From NCBI GenBank assembly GCA_003797895.1, contig RKQB01000001.1, forward strand, positions 861,559-925,558: a stretch of DNA of 64,000 nucleotides, in the 5' to 3' direction. The notes under the pieces were generated by a model that had not been told where the DNA came from, did not search any database, and was given only the letters and a program-made list of their open reading frames with translations. Position numbers and translations under genes: made by a program. Source of the DNA: Cyclobacteriaceae bacterium YHN15. GTDB taxonomy: Bacteria; Bacteroidota; Bacteroidia; Cytophagales; Cyclobacteriaceae. Shown in pieces: positions 56,153 to 64,000 of this stretch; position 1 is the first letter of the stretch, and each line of letters opens with the position of its first letter.

Positions 56153-57523
56153 ATGAAAAGGAGAGATTTTATCAAGAATACAACATTGGCCGGTTCTTTA
56201 CTTGGTTTCCCAACCATTGTGCCGGCTTCTGTTTTCGGAAAGAATGCACCCAGCAATAAAATCAATATTGGCCAGATAGGATGTGGAAGAATTGCCCGAT
56301 ACCATGACCTGCCGGGAACCTGGGTACACGATGTGGCAAGAGTAGTGGCCGTTTCGGACGTGGATAGTAAACGTATGCAGGAAGGCAAGGCACTGGTGGA
56401 GGAATACTATACTCAAAAAATGGGTAAACCATATTTGGATGTCAAACAATATGGAGATTACAGGGAAATGCTTTTGGATAAGGACATCGATGCGGTAATC
56501 ATCAGTACACCTGACCACTGGCATTCCCAACCGGCTATGGAAGCTGCTTTAGCTGGTAAACATATTTATCTACAGAAACCGACATCTTTAACCATCAGGG
56601 AAGGAAGGCAATTGGTGGAAGTGGTCAAAAAAACGGGAGTAGCCCTTCAGTTGGGAACACAGCAACGTTCCAGTGAACAATTCAGAATTGCAGCAGAATT
56701 GGTGAGAAATGGAAGGATAGGAAAATTACATACGGTAAGAATTGGTTTACCAGGGGATCCATCCGGGCCGGATGCTCCGGAAATGCCGATTCCAAAGAAC
56801 CTGAATTTTGACATGTGGCTGGGATCAACCCCTATAATTCCCTATTCTGAAATTGGGGTTCATCCTCAGGAAGGATATGACAGGCCGGGCTGGTTGCGGC
56901 ATGAAAATTATGGGGCAGGAATGATTACAGGTTGGGGACAGCATCACTTTGATTCTGCAGCTTGGGGCATGGATACCGAATTGACAGGCCCAAGATTCAT
57001 TGAAGCGGTGGCAGAATTCCCAAGATCAGGCTTTTGGAATGTCCATGGGGATTTCATGGTCAAAGCCGAATACGATAATGGCATTACCATGTTTACCAGT
57101 GGAGGATATCCCAATGGTATCCGCTATGAAGGTACCGAGGGCTGGATATGGGTTTCCCGAGGTGATTATGTCGCTTCCGCCAGTGACCCGGTTGCCCAAG
57201 GAGAAAGTGCCAAGGCATTGGATGCATCGGACCCAAAAATCATTCAATCCATTATAGGACCTGATGAGATTCAACTTCAGAAAAGTGATAGCCATCATGG
57301 AAATTGGTTGGATGGGATTCAGAATGGAGCAGCCCTTTTATCTCCTGTAGAAATAGGCCACAGGGCCTGCTCAGTTTGTTTGATCAGTCATATTGCCATG
57401 AAAATCGGAAGAAGGTTGGAGTGGGATCCAAAAACAGAAAGATTTGTAAATGATGAGGAAGCCAATTCCCATCTGAGCAGACTCCAAAGAGCACCTTACG
57501 GAACAGATCATGTTAAAGTTTAA
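56153..57523 (+). CDS. Tat-exported Gfo/Idh/MocA-family oxidoreductase
   Basis: The 456-residue protein starts with a twin-arginine leader (MKRRDFIKNTTLAGSLLGFP). The NAD(P)-binding site is INIGQIGCGRIARYHD and the catalytic-Lys motif is YLQKPTSLTI. The C-terminal domain contains GMITGWGQHHFDSAAWGMD, typical of the periplasmic branch. It should oxidise or reduce a sugar derivative. Its last 14 bp overlap the start of the next gene, so the two are translationally coupled and may act together. Confidence 0.92.
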   Translation: MKRRDFIKNTTLAGSLLGFPTIVPASVFGKNAPSNKINIGQIGCGRIARYHDLPGTWVHDVARVVAVSDVDSKRMQEGKALVEEYYTQKMGKPYLDVKQYGDYREMLLDKDIDAVIISTPDHWHSQPAMEAALAGKHIYLQKPTSLTIREGRQLVEVVKKTGVALQLGTQQRSSEQFRIAAELVRNGRIGKLHTVRIGLPGDPSGPDAPEMPIPKNLNFDMWLGSTPIIPYSEIGVHPQEGYDRPGWLRHENYGAGMITGWGQHHFDSAAWGMDTELTGPRFIEAVAEFPRSGFWNVHGDFMVKAEYDNGITMFTSGGYPNGIRYEGTEGWIWVSRGDYVASASDPVAQGESAKALDASDPKIIQSIIGPDEIQLQKSDSHHGNWLDGIQNGAALLSPVEIGHRACSVCLISHIAMKIGRRLEWDPKTERFVNDEEANSHLSRLQRAPYGTDHVKV

Positions 57524-58910
57524 TGACAAAAAAAGACTTTTGGGAAGTCTGACAGGTATTTTATTCTTGGTAGTTTTTCAGTTTTGCGAACCTCCAAAAA
57601 AGGCAGACATGGAAGTTAATCAAAGAGGAAAAGTGGTTTTTATGAGCCTTGATCCAGGACATTTTCATGCAGGATTGATCCATAAGACCATGTATCCCGG
57701 GGTGGATTCCACAGTCTATGTGTTTGCTCCTGAAGGGGACGAATTAAAGGACTACCTCAATAGGTTGGAAGGCTACAATTCCCGGCCCGAACAAGCAACT
57801 GAATGGAATATTGAAGTTTCTAAGGGTCCTGACTATCTGGAGAAAATGATTTCCCAAAAACCGGGAAATGTGATGGTTGTCGCAGGGAAAAACGATATAA
57901 AAATAGATTACATCCTTGCTGCAATTGAAAACGGGATCCACGTGTATGCAGACAAGCCCCTCGTGATCAATCAAGAGGGTTTCGGTAAATTGAAGCAGGC
58001 ATTTGCCATTGCTGAGAAAAAAAATCTCCTCCTGTATGATATCATGACGGAACGTTTTGAAATTACCTCCATACTACAAAAAGAGTTGTCCAGGATTCCG
58101 GATGTTTTTGGTGAATTGGAAACCGGTTCTTTGGAAAACCCTGCCATTACCAAGGAAAGTGTGCATCATTTTTTCAAGTATGTTTCAGGGCAACCGCTCA
58201 TACGCCCGGACTGGTTTTTTGATGTTCAAAAGGAAGGAGAGGGGATTGTGGATGTGACTACCCACTTGGTGGACCTCATTCAATGTGCTGCATTTCCTGA
58301 ACAAATTCTGGCAACTGATGATGTAGATATGCTTACTGCAAAAAGATGGCCTACCTCCATGACATTGGAAGAGTTTAAAAAAGTAACAGGGAAACAGGAT
58401 TTTCCAGGGTTTTTAAATAAGGATATCCAAGATGGAAAATTAAAGGTATTTTCTAATGGGGAAATGAATTATACGCTTAGAGGGATACATGCCAAGGTCA
58501 GCGTAATCTGGGATTTTCAGGCTCCGGAAGGTGGCGGGGATACACATTACAGTGTGATGCGTGGCACTAAGGCAAACCTGATCATCCGTCAGGGTGAAAA
58601 GGAGGGATATAAACCAACTTTATATGTTGCCCTTTTGGATGGACAGGACGCTGTTTTACAAGAGGTAATCCGGACAACTTTACAGGAAAAGTTCCCCGGA
58701 CTTGATCTGGAAAAACTCGATAGTGGAGAATACCTTATCCATATCCCTGACCACTATCATGTGGGGCATGAAGCCCATTTTGCCCAAGTCACAGAGAAGT
58801 TTTTGGAGTACTTTCAAGAGGGGAAAATGCCTGACTGGGAGGTGCCCAATATGCTGGTGAAATACTTTACCACGACGAAGGCTTTGGAAATGGCCAAGCA
58901 AAATCCATAA
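57510..58910 (+). CDS. Gfo/Idh/MocA-like lipoprotein with atypical nucleotide-binding motif
   Basis: The 466-residue protein has a lipoprotein-like signal (GILFLVVFQFCEPPKK). The family is shown by VYADKPLVINQEGF in the position of the EKP motif and by IVDVTTHLVDLIQCAAFPEQ. The normal glycine-rich loop is replaced by FMSLDPGHFHAGLIHK, and the EKP Glu is Asp (ADKP). Nucleotide binding may therefore be altered or absent. It is coupled to the preceding oxidoreductase by a 14-bp overlap. The His-rich end (HIPDHYHVGHEAHF) could bind metal or substrate. Confidence 0.85.
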   Translation: MLKFNDKKRLLGSLTGILFLVVFQFCEPPKKADMEVNQRGKVVFMSLDPGHFHAGLIHKTMYPGVDSTVYVFAPEGDELKDYLNRLEGYNSRPEQATEWNIEVSKGPDYLEKMISQKPGNVMVVAGKNDIKIDYILAAIENGIHVYADKPLVINQEGFGKLKQAFAIAEKKNLLLYDIMTERFEITSILQKELSRIPDVFGELETGSLENPAITKESVHHFFKYVSGQPLIRPDWFFDVQKEGEGIVDVTTHLVDLIQCAAFPEQILATDDVDMLTAKRWPTSMTLEEFKKVTGKQDFPGFLNKDIQDGKLKVFSNGEMNYTLRGIHAKVSVIWDFQAPEGGGDTHYSVMRGTKANLIIRQGEKEGYKPTLYVALLDGQDAVLQEVIRTTLQEKFPGLDLEKLDSGEYLIHIPDHYHVGHEAHFAQVTEKFLEYFQEGKMPDWEVPNMLVKYFTTTKALEMAKQNP

Positions 58911-58941
58911 AAAGACCGGCGGGTAACCATGAAGTTTTTTA

Positions 58942-59052
58942 ACGAACCACAAAAGTTAAACAAAGCCGACAAAAGAGGGTCCGGGATGGAAATGCTTTTT
59001 AGGTCATTCCATGTTTTATCTTTTTGTTCCTTTTGTCACTCTTGTGGTTCGT
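58942..59052. repeat. Long hairpin-forming repeat at the end of the sugar cluster
   Basis: Arms ACGAACCACAA (58942-58952) and TTGTGGTTCGT (59042-59052) are perfectly complementary across 89 bp. Inner ACAAAG/CTTTTTG-like words continue the symmetry. It resembles the element at 54015-54078. The two bracket the ThuA-DUF6807-Gfo/Idh block, and this one separates it from the convergent dinB gene. Confidence 0.6.
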
Positions 59053-59155
59053 GAGATTGCTTTATTGGTTTTAAGCGAAGTTTATAAAGTAATCCATCAA
59101 CTGAAATACCGGCTTTACAGGTGGTATTAGGCGATATCTGGTTTTTAAAAAACTC

Positions 59156-60346
59156 CTATAGCGCCATCCCATTAAAAGGATTAAACCTTCTTCTTCCTAC
59201 CTGTAGACTGATGGCACGGCATACCGTTTTGTCTCCATATTTGGTATTGAGTCTATCCAGCGCCTGATAGAGACGGATCTGTTCCTGTGTATCTTCAAAG
59301 AGGTTGATCTGGTAATTGCCATGGACCAAATGACTGAACCGGACCCCGATCAAACGGATGAGCATACGGCGGTTGTATAGTTTTTTGAACAGCTCCTTTA
59401 CCACAGTGATCAGTGTATGATCTGCAGAAGTATAAGGAATACGCTGCTGTACGGTATGGGTATCAAAATCCGAATAGCGTATCTTGACACTCACGCAGGC
59501 GGTGAGCTGCTGTTTCTGGCGCAGTTTGGTTCCCAGCTGCTCGGTCATAGCGATCAGGTTGGCTTCCAACATCTTCACATCAATGGTGTCCTGTTCGAAG
59601 GTGTTTTCAGAAGAAATCGATTTGGCTTCCGAGTAGGGAGTAACCAGGGAACGGTCTATGCCATTGGCTTTTTCCCAGATCATAAGGCCGTTTTTTCCGA
59701 AAGTGGCTTCCAATAATTCCGAGGGCATGACCTGAAGGGTATGTACTTTTTTTACCCCCATATTGTAAAGTGTAAAAGAAGTTTTTTCTCCGATCATGGG
59801 GATTTTGCGGACAGAAAGCGGTGCCAAAAAAGGTTTTTCAAGACCCCTTGGGATTTCTTTGGCGTTGTTTGGTTTGGCTTCTCCTGTAGCTACTTTGGAG
59901 ACGGTTTTATTTTCCGAAAGGCCCAAAGAAATGGGAAGCCCACTTTCTTTTATGATCCTCTGCCGCAGTTCCTGGGCCATCTTAAAGCAACCGAAAAACC
60001 TGTCCATCCCTGTATAGTCGATATAGAATTCATCGATGGAAGACTTTTCGAATAAAGGGACATCCTCCCGGATAATTTCTGTGATCTCATGGGATTTTTG
60101 ACTGTACTTTTCAAAATCTCCCCGTATGATCAGTGCTTCCGGACAGAGCTGCCTTGCCGTTCGCATGGGCATGGCCGAGTGCACGCCAAATTTTCTTGCC
60201 TCATAGCTGCAGGAAGCCACCACACCCCGGTCTCCCGAACCTCCGATCAGGATAGGTTTTCCATTTAACCTGCTGTCATATAATCTTTCCACCGATACAA
60301 AAAATGAATCCAGATCCATGTGCACTATGCTTCTTCCTTTATCCAT
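59156..60346 (-). CDS. dinB: DNA polymerase IV (Y-family translesion polymerase)
   Basis: The 396-residue Y-family polymerase has catalytic acidic residues in IVHMDLDSFFVSVE and KSSIDEFYIDYTG, the finger motif SYEARKFGVHSAMP, the palm/thumb sequence GLSENKTVSKVATG, a helix-hairpin-helix (KIPMIGEKTSFTLYNMGVKK) and a little-finger domain with LIRLIGVRFSHL. A recognisable C-terminal beta-clamp peptide was not identified; the chain ends RRRFNPFNGMAL. It is divergent from the S24-type repressor gene with a palindrome between them, so damage-induced control is likely. Confidence 0.94.
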   Translation of the reverse strand: MDKGRSIVHMDLDSFFVSVERLYDSRLNGKPILIGGSGDRGVVASCSYEARKFGVHSAMPMRTARQLCPEALIIRGDFEKYSQKSHEITEIIREDVPLFEKSSIDEFYIDYTGMDRFFGCFKMAQELRQRIIKESGLPISLGLSENKTVSKVATGEAKPNNAKEIPRGLEKPFLAPLSVRKIPMIGEKTSFTLYNMGVKKVHTLQVMPSELLEATFGKNGLMIWEKANGIDRSLVTPYSEAKSISSENTFEQDTIDVKMLEANLIAMTEQLGTKLRQKQQLTACVSVKIRYSDFDTHTVQQRIPYTSADHTLITVVKELFKKLYNRRMLIRLIGVRFSHLVHGNYQINLFEDTQEQIRLYQALDRLNTKYGDKTVCRAISLQVGRRRFNPFNGMAL

Positions 60347-60370
60347 AATGTCAATTATTTTAACATTTAT

Positions 60371-60404
60371 ATGTTTATAATTTAAACATTATTTTATATA
60401 TTTG
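60371..60404. promoter_or_regulatory. Palindromic operator and promoter between dinB and the S24 repressor
   Basis: ATGTTTA (60371-60377) and TAAACAT (60383-60389) form a perfect 7-bp palindrome with a TAATT spacer. TATATTTG (60397-60404) fits the -7 element for the rightward repressor gene, putting the palindrome over its -33 region. It lies 25 bp upstream of the dinB start codon. One bound repressor could silence both genes. Confidence 0.6.
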
Positions 60405-60515
60405 GGAATCAGATAAAAGAAAATGAGACGATTGATGTCCTATAAAAGGCAGAGGAGGATATTGAAGGTATAAAAGTAAAGAAGTATATCAAAGCGTGCT
60501 TAATAAGCAGTGAAT

Positions 60516-61211
60516 ATGTATATAAATTCCAACATCAAATTCCTCAGGAAACGTAAATCCCTGACCCAGGAGACCATGGCGAATGCCATAGGGATCAGCC
60601 GTTCCAAACTGGCAGGATATGAGCTCAATATCAACCCTCCTCTTGATAATTTGATGGTGATTTCAGATTACCTGGGGGTAAGCATAGATGTCCTTTTAAG
60701 GAAGGATCTGGCCTCACTTTCTGAATATAAATTGCGACAGTTGCTGGAAACAGATCAGTTTCTCCGAGGTCGCAACCTGCGGATCCTGACCACCACGGTA
60801 GATGCGGAGGGTCGGGAATTGATTGAAGTAGTTTCCCAAAAAGCCAAAGCTTCTTATTTAGCTGGGTTTTCGGATCCTGATTTTATTGAAGAATTGCCCC
60901 GGTTTTCCTTGCCTTTTTTACCCAAAGACAAAAAGCACCGTGTCTTCCAGGTTGACGGTGATTCCATGTTGCCCATTCCGGAAGGGGCCTGGATAGTGTG
61001 TGAGTATGTGGACGATTGGTTTGCCATCAGGGACGGAGAAAAGTATGTGATAGTGACAGAACAGGATGGGCTTACCTTTAAGATTGCGTATAATCAGATC
61101 AAGCAGGATGAGCGTTTGCTGTTATGTTCAAGCAATCCCATTTATAAACCTTTTTATGTGGCTATCACGGATGTAAGGGAGGTGTGGAAATTCAGACTGA
61201 TGATGGTATGA
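60516..61211 (+). CDS. XRE-S24 self-cleaving repressor (LexA/CI-like)
   Basis: The protein has 231 residues from ATG 60516 (a GTG two codons earlier is also possible). The N-terminal XRE helix-turn-helix is IKFLRKRKSLTQETMANAIG then ISRSKLAGYELNINPP. The C-terminal S24 peptidase has an Ala-Gly cleavage site (ASYLAGFSDPDF), the Ser nucleophile in VDGDSMLPIPEGA and the Lys general base in GLTFKIAYNQI. This is a CI/LexA-style switch inactivated by RecA-stimulated self-cleavage. Being divergent from dinB, it is the probable repressor of both genes. No phage genes are nearby, so it looks like a host SOS-type regulator. Confidence 0.9.
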   Translation: MYINSNIKFLRKRKSLTQETMANAIGISRSKLAGYELNINPPLDNLMVISDYLGVSIDVLLRKDLASLSEYKLRQLLETDQFLRGRNLRILTTTVDAEGRELIEVVSQKAKASYLAGFSDPDFIEELPRFSLPFLPKDKKHRVFQVDGDSMLPIPEGAWIVCEYVDDWFAIRDGEKYVIVTEQDGLTFKIAYNQIKQDERLLLCSSNPIYKPFYVAITDVREVWKFRLMMV

Positions 61212-61766
61212 AATAATGGAGAGGCGGGGGTTGTGAGGGATGAGTGAAAAGTGATGAATTAAGAATGATGAATTAAAAATTAGGAATTATAAGAGTGAGG
61301 AGTAAAAGTTGAGATAAGTCGAAAAGCGGATATTGGAGAAAAATGAAAAAAGTGTCAAGTAATTTCAGGACGTGACAATTTCGTGATTGGGGATAAACCA
61401 TTAAGTTAAGGGATTAAGGTTTTCAATAAGGGGTTGAATAAAATAAGAAAAAAGATAATACTTTGGGCTATCACTTTTTTTGCTAGGATTAATTCCCTTA
61501 AAGGAAGTCGACCTAAGCACGAATTGCCTGCCTGTCCGATCAGGCGGGGTTAAATTTTGAATATCTGATCCGCTAAAAAAAGGAATAATATGAGGATTTG
61601 TACTGGTTTTGGTTGGCGATAAAAAGTGCATTATGGAGATTTTTGAGTCAGAAAAATAAAATAAAAATCTTTTTCAAAGACAAAAGGTGGTTAAATCCGT
61701 TGTATATTTAACAAAGTGGCAAGTTGATTGACATCCTATTATTGAAAACCTTAAAAGAGTAAAGCT
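61212..61766. other. Intergenic region with direct repeats and a hairpin, no gene
   Basis: At 61250-61285 a GATGAATTAA word is repeated in tandem-like fashion. At 61527-61548 CCTGCCTG and CAGGCGGG form a short hairpin around TCCGAT, with one G:T pair. A 76-codon minus-strand frame across 61401-61631 only translates these repeats and has no protein character. The promoter of the methyltransferase gene should be near its right end. Confidence 0.45.
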
Positions 61767-62252
61767 ATGAAAGAATATGCAGTGATGGAAACTCCTTTGG
61801 GTAATGTCCAGGCAGAGGTCTGGGATGGATACCTGGTGAGGTTACAGTTTACCGAAGAACCCGTTACAGACACGTTTTTGGATGGGGTCTTGATGGATGT
61901 AAGAATACAGTTGGGATTATATTTTCAGGGAAAATTGGAAACATTTGACATTCCAGTGGCCTTTGGAGGGTCAGACTTCCAGCATAAAGTATGGATGGAA
62001 GTGAATAAAATTCCATTCGGGGAAACCAGTACCTACGAGAAGATTGCCAATAATTTGGGCAATCCCAATGCGGTGAGGGCAGTCGGAACCGCTATAGGAG
62101 CTAATCCAATTTTAATTATGCTTCCCTGCCATAGGATTGTAGGGAAATATGGCCAACTTACTGGTTATGCTGGAGGATTGTGGCGTAAATCCAAACTCCT
62201 TGAAATGGAACAGAAAGAAAGCGTGGGTAGCCAGGTGAAGTTGGAGTTTTGA
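61767..62252 (+). CDS. ogt: Methylated-DNA--protein-cysteine S-methyltransferase
   Basis: The 161-residue protein has the acceptor Cys121 in LPCHRIVGKYG. The helix-turn-helix region is IPFGETSTYEKIANNLGNPN with AVRAVGTAIGANP as the recognition/Asn-hinge segment, and GYAGGLWRKSKLLEME is the usual end. The enzyme transfers alkyl groups from O6-alkylguanine to its own Cys. Length is typical for the short Ogt form without an Ada domain. It stands alone upstream of lpdA. Confidence 0.93.
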   Translation: MKEYAVMETPLGNVQAEVWDGYLVRLQFTEEPVTDTFLDGVLMDVRIQLGLYFQGKLETFDIPVAFGGSDFQHKVWMEVNKIPFGETSTYEKIANNLGNPNAVRAVGTAIGANPILIMLPCHRIVGKYGQLTGYAGGLWRKSKLLEMEQKESVGSQVKLEF

Positions 62253-62361
62253 TGGATCAAAGTTTCCTATACGAAAGCGGTTTTACATATGATTTCCATT
62301 TTTTTCTCTGCCCAAAAGCCTTATTTTTGCGTAGCTTATTTGAAAATTAAACTTTAAGAAT

Positions 62362-63762
62362 ATGTCTTCGACGAAATATGATGTGATTGTTGTAGGGTCT
62401 GGTCCAGGTGGGTATGTTGCAGCTATACGTGCTTCCCAGTTGGGTTTGAAAACCGCCGTGGTGGAAGCTGCAGAGTTAGGTGGAATTTGTTTGAACTGGG
62501 GCTGTATCCCCACCAAAGCATTGATCAAGAGTGCCCAGGTATTTGAGTATATCACCCATGCCGAAGATTATGGCATCAAAGTAAAGGGTGCTGAAGTGGA
62601 TTTTGGAGGAATGATCAAAAGAAGCCGTGATGTAGCGGCTGGTATGTCCAAAGGGATTCAGTTTTTGTTGAAGAAAAACAAAATCGATCAATTATTGGGA
62701 TGGGGAAAAGTGCAGGCTGGAAAAAAAGTGGAAGTTGAGGACAAAGACGGTAAAAAGACAGTTTATGCTGCGGATCATATCATTATCGCCACGGGTGGAA
62801 GGGCAAGAGAACTTCCGGCTCTGAAGATCGACAATGAAAAAATCGTAGGTTACCGTAAAGCCATGGTATTGGATAAGAAACCAGCAAAAATGGTGGTTGT
62901 AGGTTCTGGAGCCATAGGAGTGGAATTTGCTTATGTGTATAGTTCCATCGGTACGGAAGTTACTATTGTGGAATTCATGGACAGAATCGTCCCCAATGAA
63001 GATGAGGAAGTTTCCAAAGCGTTGGAAAGAATTTATAAGAAAAACGGCATCAATATCATGACCAGTACGGAGGTGACCGCTGTAGACACCAAAGGAAAGG
63101 GCTGTAAAGTGACCGTGAAGGATAAGAAAGGAAATGAATCCACCATCGAATGTGATGTGGTCCTTTCTGCAGTGGGGGTAGTTTCCAATGTGGAAAACAT
63201 AGGTTTGGAAGATGTAGGTATTTTGGTGGAAAAAGGTAAAATCAAAGTGGATGAATTCTACAAAACCAATATGCCGGGTTATTACGCCATCGGTGATGTG
63301 ACTACAGGTCCTGCCTTGGCACATGTGGCATCTGCAGAGGGTATTATCTGTGTGGAGAAGATTGCAGGTCATCATCCTGAAGCCCTTGATTATAATAATA
63401 TTCCGGGGTGTACTTACTGTATTCCTGAAATTGCCTCTGTGGGTTATACAGAGGTCAAGGCCAAAGAGGCAGGTTATGAAGTGAAGATAGGGAAGTTTCC
63501 ATTTTCGGCATCCGGTAAAGCTTCGGCGGCAGGAGCCAAAGACGGCTTTGTCAAATTGGTCTTTGATGCCAAGTATGGGGAATTGTTGGGAGCCCATATG
63601 ATTGGCTCCAATGTGACTGAGATGATAGCAGAGATCGTGGCCATCCGCAAGCTGGAGACCACCGGTCATGAACTGATCAAGACGGTCCACCCGCATCCAA
63701 CCATGTCAGAAGCCATCATGGAAGCCGCTGCGGCTGCTTATGGAGAGGTGATTCATATCTAA
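62362..63762 (+). CDS. lpdA: Dihydrolipoyl dehydrogenase (E3)
   Basis: The 466-residue flavoprotein has FAD-binding YDVIVVGSGPGGYVAAIRA, the redox disulphide Cys43/Cys48 (GGICLNWGCIPTK), an NAD-binding GSGAIGVEFAYVYSSIG, a second FAD motif YYAIGDVTTGPALAHVA and the catalytic His-Glu end KTVHPHPTMSEAIMEA. It reoxidises dihydrolipoamide in 2-oxo-acid dehydrogenase and glycine-cleavage complexes. Full length, with no neighbouring E1/E2 genes in the window. It starts 110 bp after the methyltransferase gene and is followed by a terminator. Confidence 0.96.
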   Translation: MSSTKYDVIVVGSGPGGYVAAIRASQLGLKTAVVEAAELGGICLNWGCIPTKALIKSAQVFEYITHAEDYGIKVKGAEVDFGGMIKRSRDVAAGMSKGIQFLLKKNKIDQLLGWGKVQAGKKVEVEDKDGKKTVYAADHIIIATGGRARELPALKIDNEKIVGYRKAMVLDKKPAKMVVVGSGAIGVEFAYVYSSIGTEVTIVEFMDRIVPNEDEEVSKALERIYKKNGINIMTSTEVTAVDTKGKGCKVTVKDKKGNESTIECDVVLSAVGVVSNVENIGLEDVGILVEKGKIKVDEFYKTNMPGYYAIGDVTTGPALAHVASAEGIICVEKIAGHHPEALDYNNIPGCTYCIPEIASVGYTEVKAKEAGYEVKIGKFPFSASGKASAAGAKDGFVKLVFDAKYGELLGAHMIGSNVTEMIAEIVAIRKLETTGHELIKTVHPHPTMSEAIMEAAAAAYGEVIHI

Positions 63763-63786
63763 AATTCACATATTTTCCAGTTTGCG

Positions 63787-63818
63787 AAACACAAGATCAA
63801 GTTATTGGTCTTGTGTTT
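63787..63818 (+). terminator. Intrinsic terminator of lpdA
   Basis: AAACACAAGA (63787-63796) pairs with TCTTGTGTTT (63809-63818), closing a 12-nt loop and followed directly by a T run. It begins 25 bp after the lpdA stop. Confidence 0.8.
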
Positions 63819-63953
63819 TTTTGCTTTGTTTTTTGAATTTTTAACCATTTTTTTGACAAATCTTAATTTTCAAATAGTTGTTCTAATTAGGGCTTCTTGG
63901 TGATTTTACAAGTATCTGATTTTCAGTTAAATAATTAACAAAAACATAACATA

Positions 63954-63995
63954 AAAACCCCGAAATCGGCTGTTTCGAGCTTTTTTCGGGGTTTT
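63954..63995. terminator. Hairpin terminator at the right edge
   Basis: AAAACCCCGAAA (63954-63965) and TTTCGGGGTTTT (63984-63995) form a perfect 12-bp stem around an 18-nt loop, followed by CTTTT. It most likely ends a gene arriving from beyond the window or backs up the lpdA terminator. Confidence 0.7.
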
Positions 63996-64000
63996 CTTTT

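Noticed and set aside
61401..61631. A 76-codon minus-strand gene
   Set aside because: It translates an intergenic hairpin repeat and has no hydrophobic core, no start context and no homology that I can recall.
62692..63696. A 334-codon minus-strand frame rich in His and Phe
   Set aside because: It is wholly antisense to lpdA and reflects codon bias of that gene.

Overview
The window looks like a chromosomal segment of a Bacteroidota bacterium, most likely of the Cyclobacteriaceae (Algoriphagus/Cyclobacterium type). Reasons: two large TonB-dependent outer-membrane receptors with carboxypeptidase-like N-terminal domains, many secreted proteins and lipoproteins, Tat-targeted Gfo/Idh/MocA oxidoreductases, a FISUMP lipoprotein, TPR-transmembrane-HTH regulators, TAnnTTTG promoter elements and almost no Shine-Dalgarno sequences. 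The family assignment is an inference from gene content.

Left arm (1-9.7 kb): three secreted proteins of unknown function on the minus strand sit beside a divergent two-component system (TPR histidine kinase plus NarL/LuxR regulator). Three copies of an ATCCTGT-A4-ACAGGAT-like site lie in their promoter regions. Then come an AlkB-type repair dioxygenase, a GH127/DUF1680 lipoprotein and an ACC-synthase-like aminotransferase.

10-27.5 kb: a secreted esterase, an outer-membrane barrel, an EamA transporter, an exported catalase-peroxidase (katG) with an 11-bp-arm palindrome upstream, a large PVC-type cytochrome c lipoprotein, a Crp-family regulator, a TonB receptor broken by one frameshift, two tandem Tat-leader gene remnants, a metallophosphoesterase and a Gfo/Idh oxidoreductase.

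27.6-35.5 kb: an apparent organic-phosphate locus made of a membrane-bound TPR-HTH regulator, a beta-propeller phytase lipoprotein, a TonB receptor, a phosphatase lipoprotein and a membrane protein. The receptor probably imports what the phytase and phosphatase release or bind. A DUF4143 ATPase and a penicillin-acylase family enzyme follow.

39.7-50.0 kb is the accessory part, ending at a tRNA-Asn(GUU) gene. It holds a HigBA module, a Fic gene split by an amber codon, a free-standing Fic-type C-terminal winged-helix ORF with phased GATACG repeats upstream, and a low-GC 6.1-kb segment. That segment is bounded by two 196-bp direct repeats that carry a terminator and the last bases of the tRNA. 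It contains two divergent paralogous secreted CxxC proteins, a Gly-Gly-Asn-repeat exported protein, an LprI-like protein, a FISUMP lipoprotein, a Cys-rich secreted gene with a nonsense codon and a decayed MIT_C-like gene. A zeta-type toxin with a small overlapping partner lies between the second repeat and the tRNA.

50.2-64 kb: a membrane protein, a two-subunit molybdenum hydroxylase, a ThuA-DUF6807-Gfo/Idh-Gfo/Idh sugar-type cluster bracketed by hairpin repeats, dinB divergent from a self-cleaving S24 repressor, an O6-alkylguanine-DNA methyltransferase and lipoamide dehydrogenase. DNA-repair genes (alkB-like, dinB, the repressor, methyltransferase) recur along the window. At least six genes are broken by single-base or nonsense changes, so assembly accuracy in A/T runs should be considered before they are called true pseudogenes.
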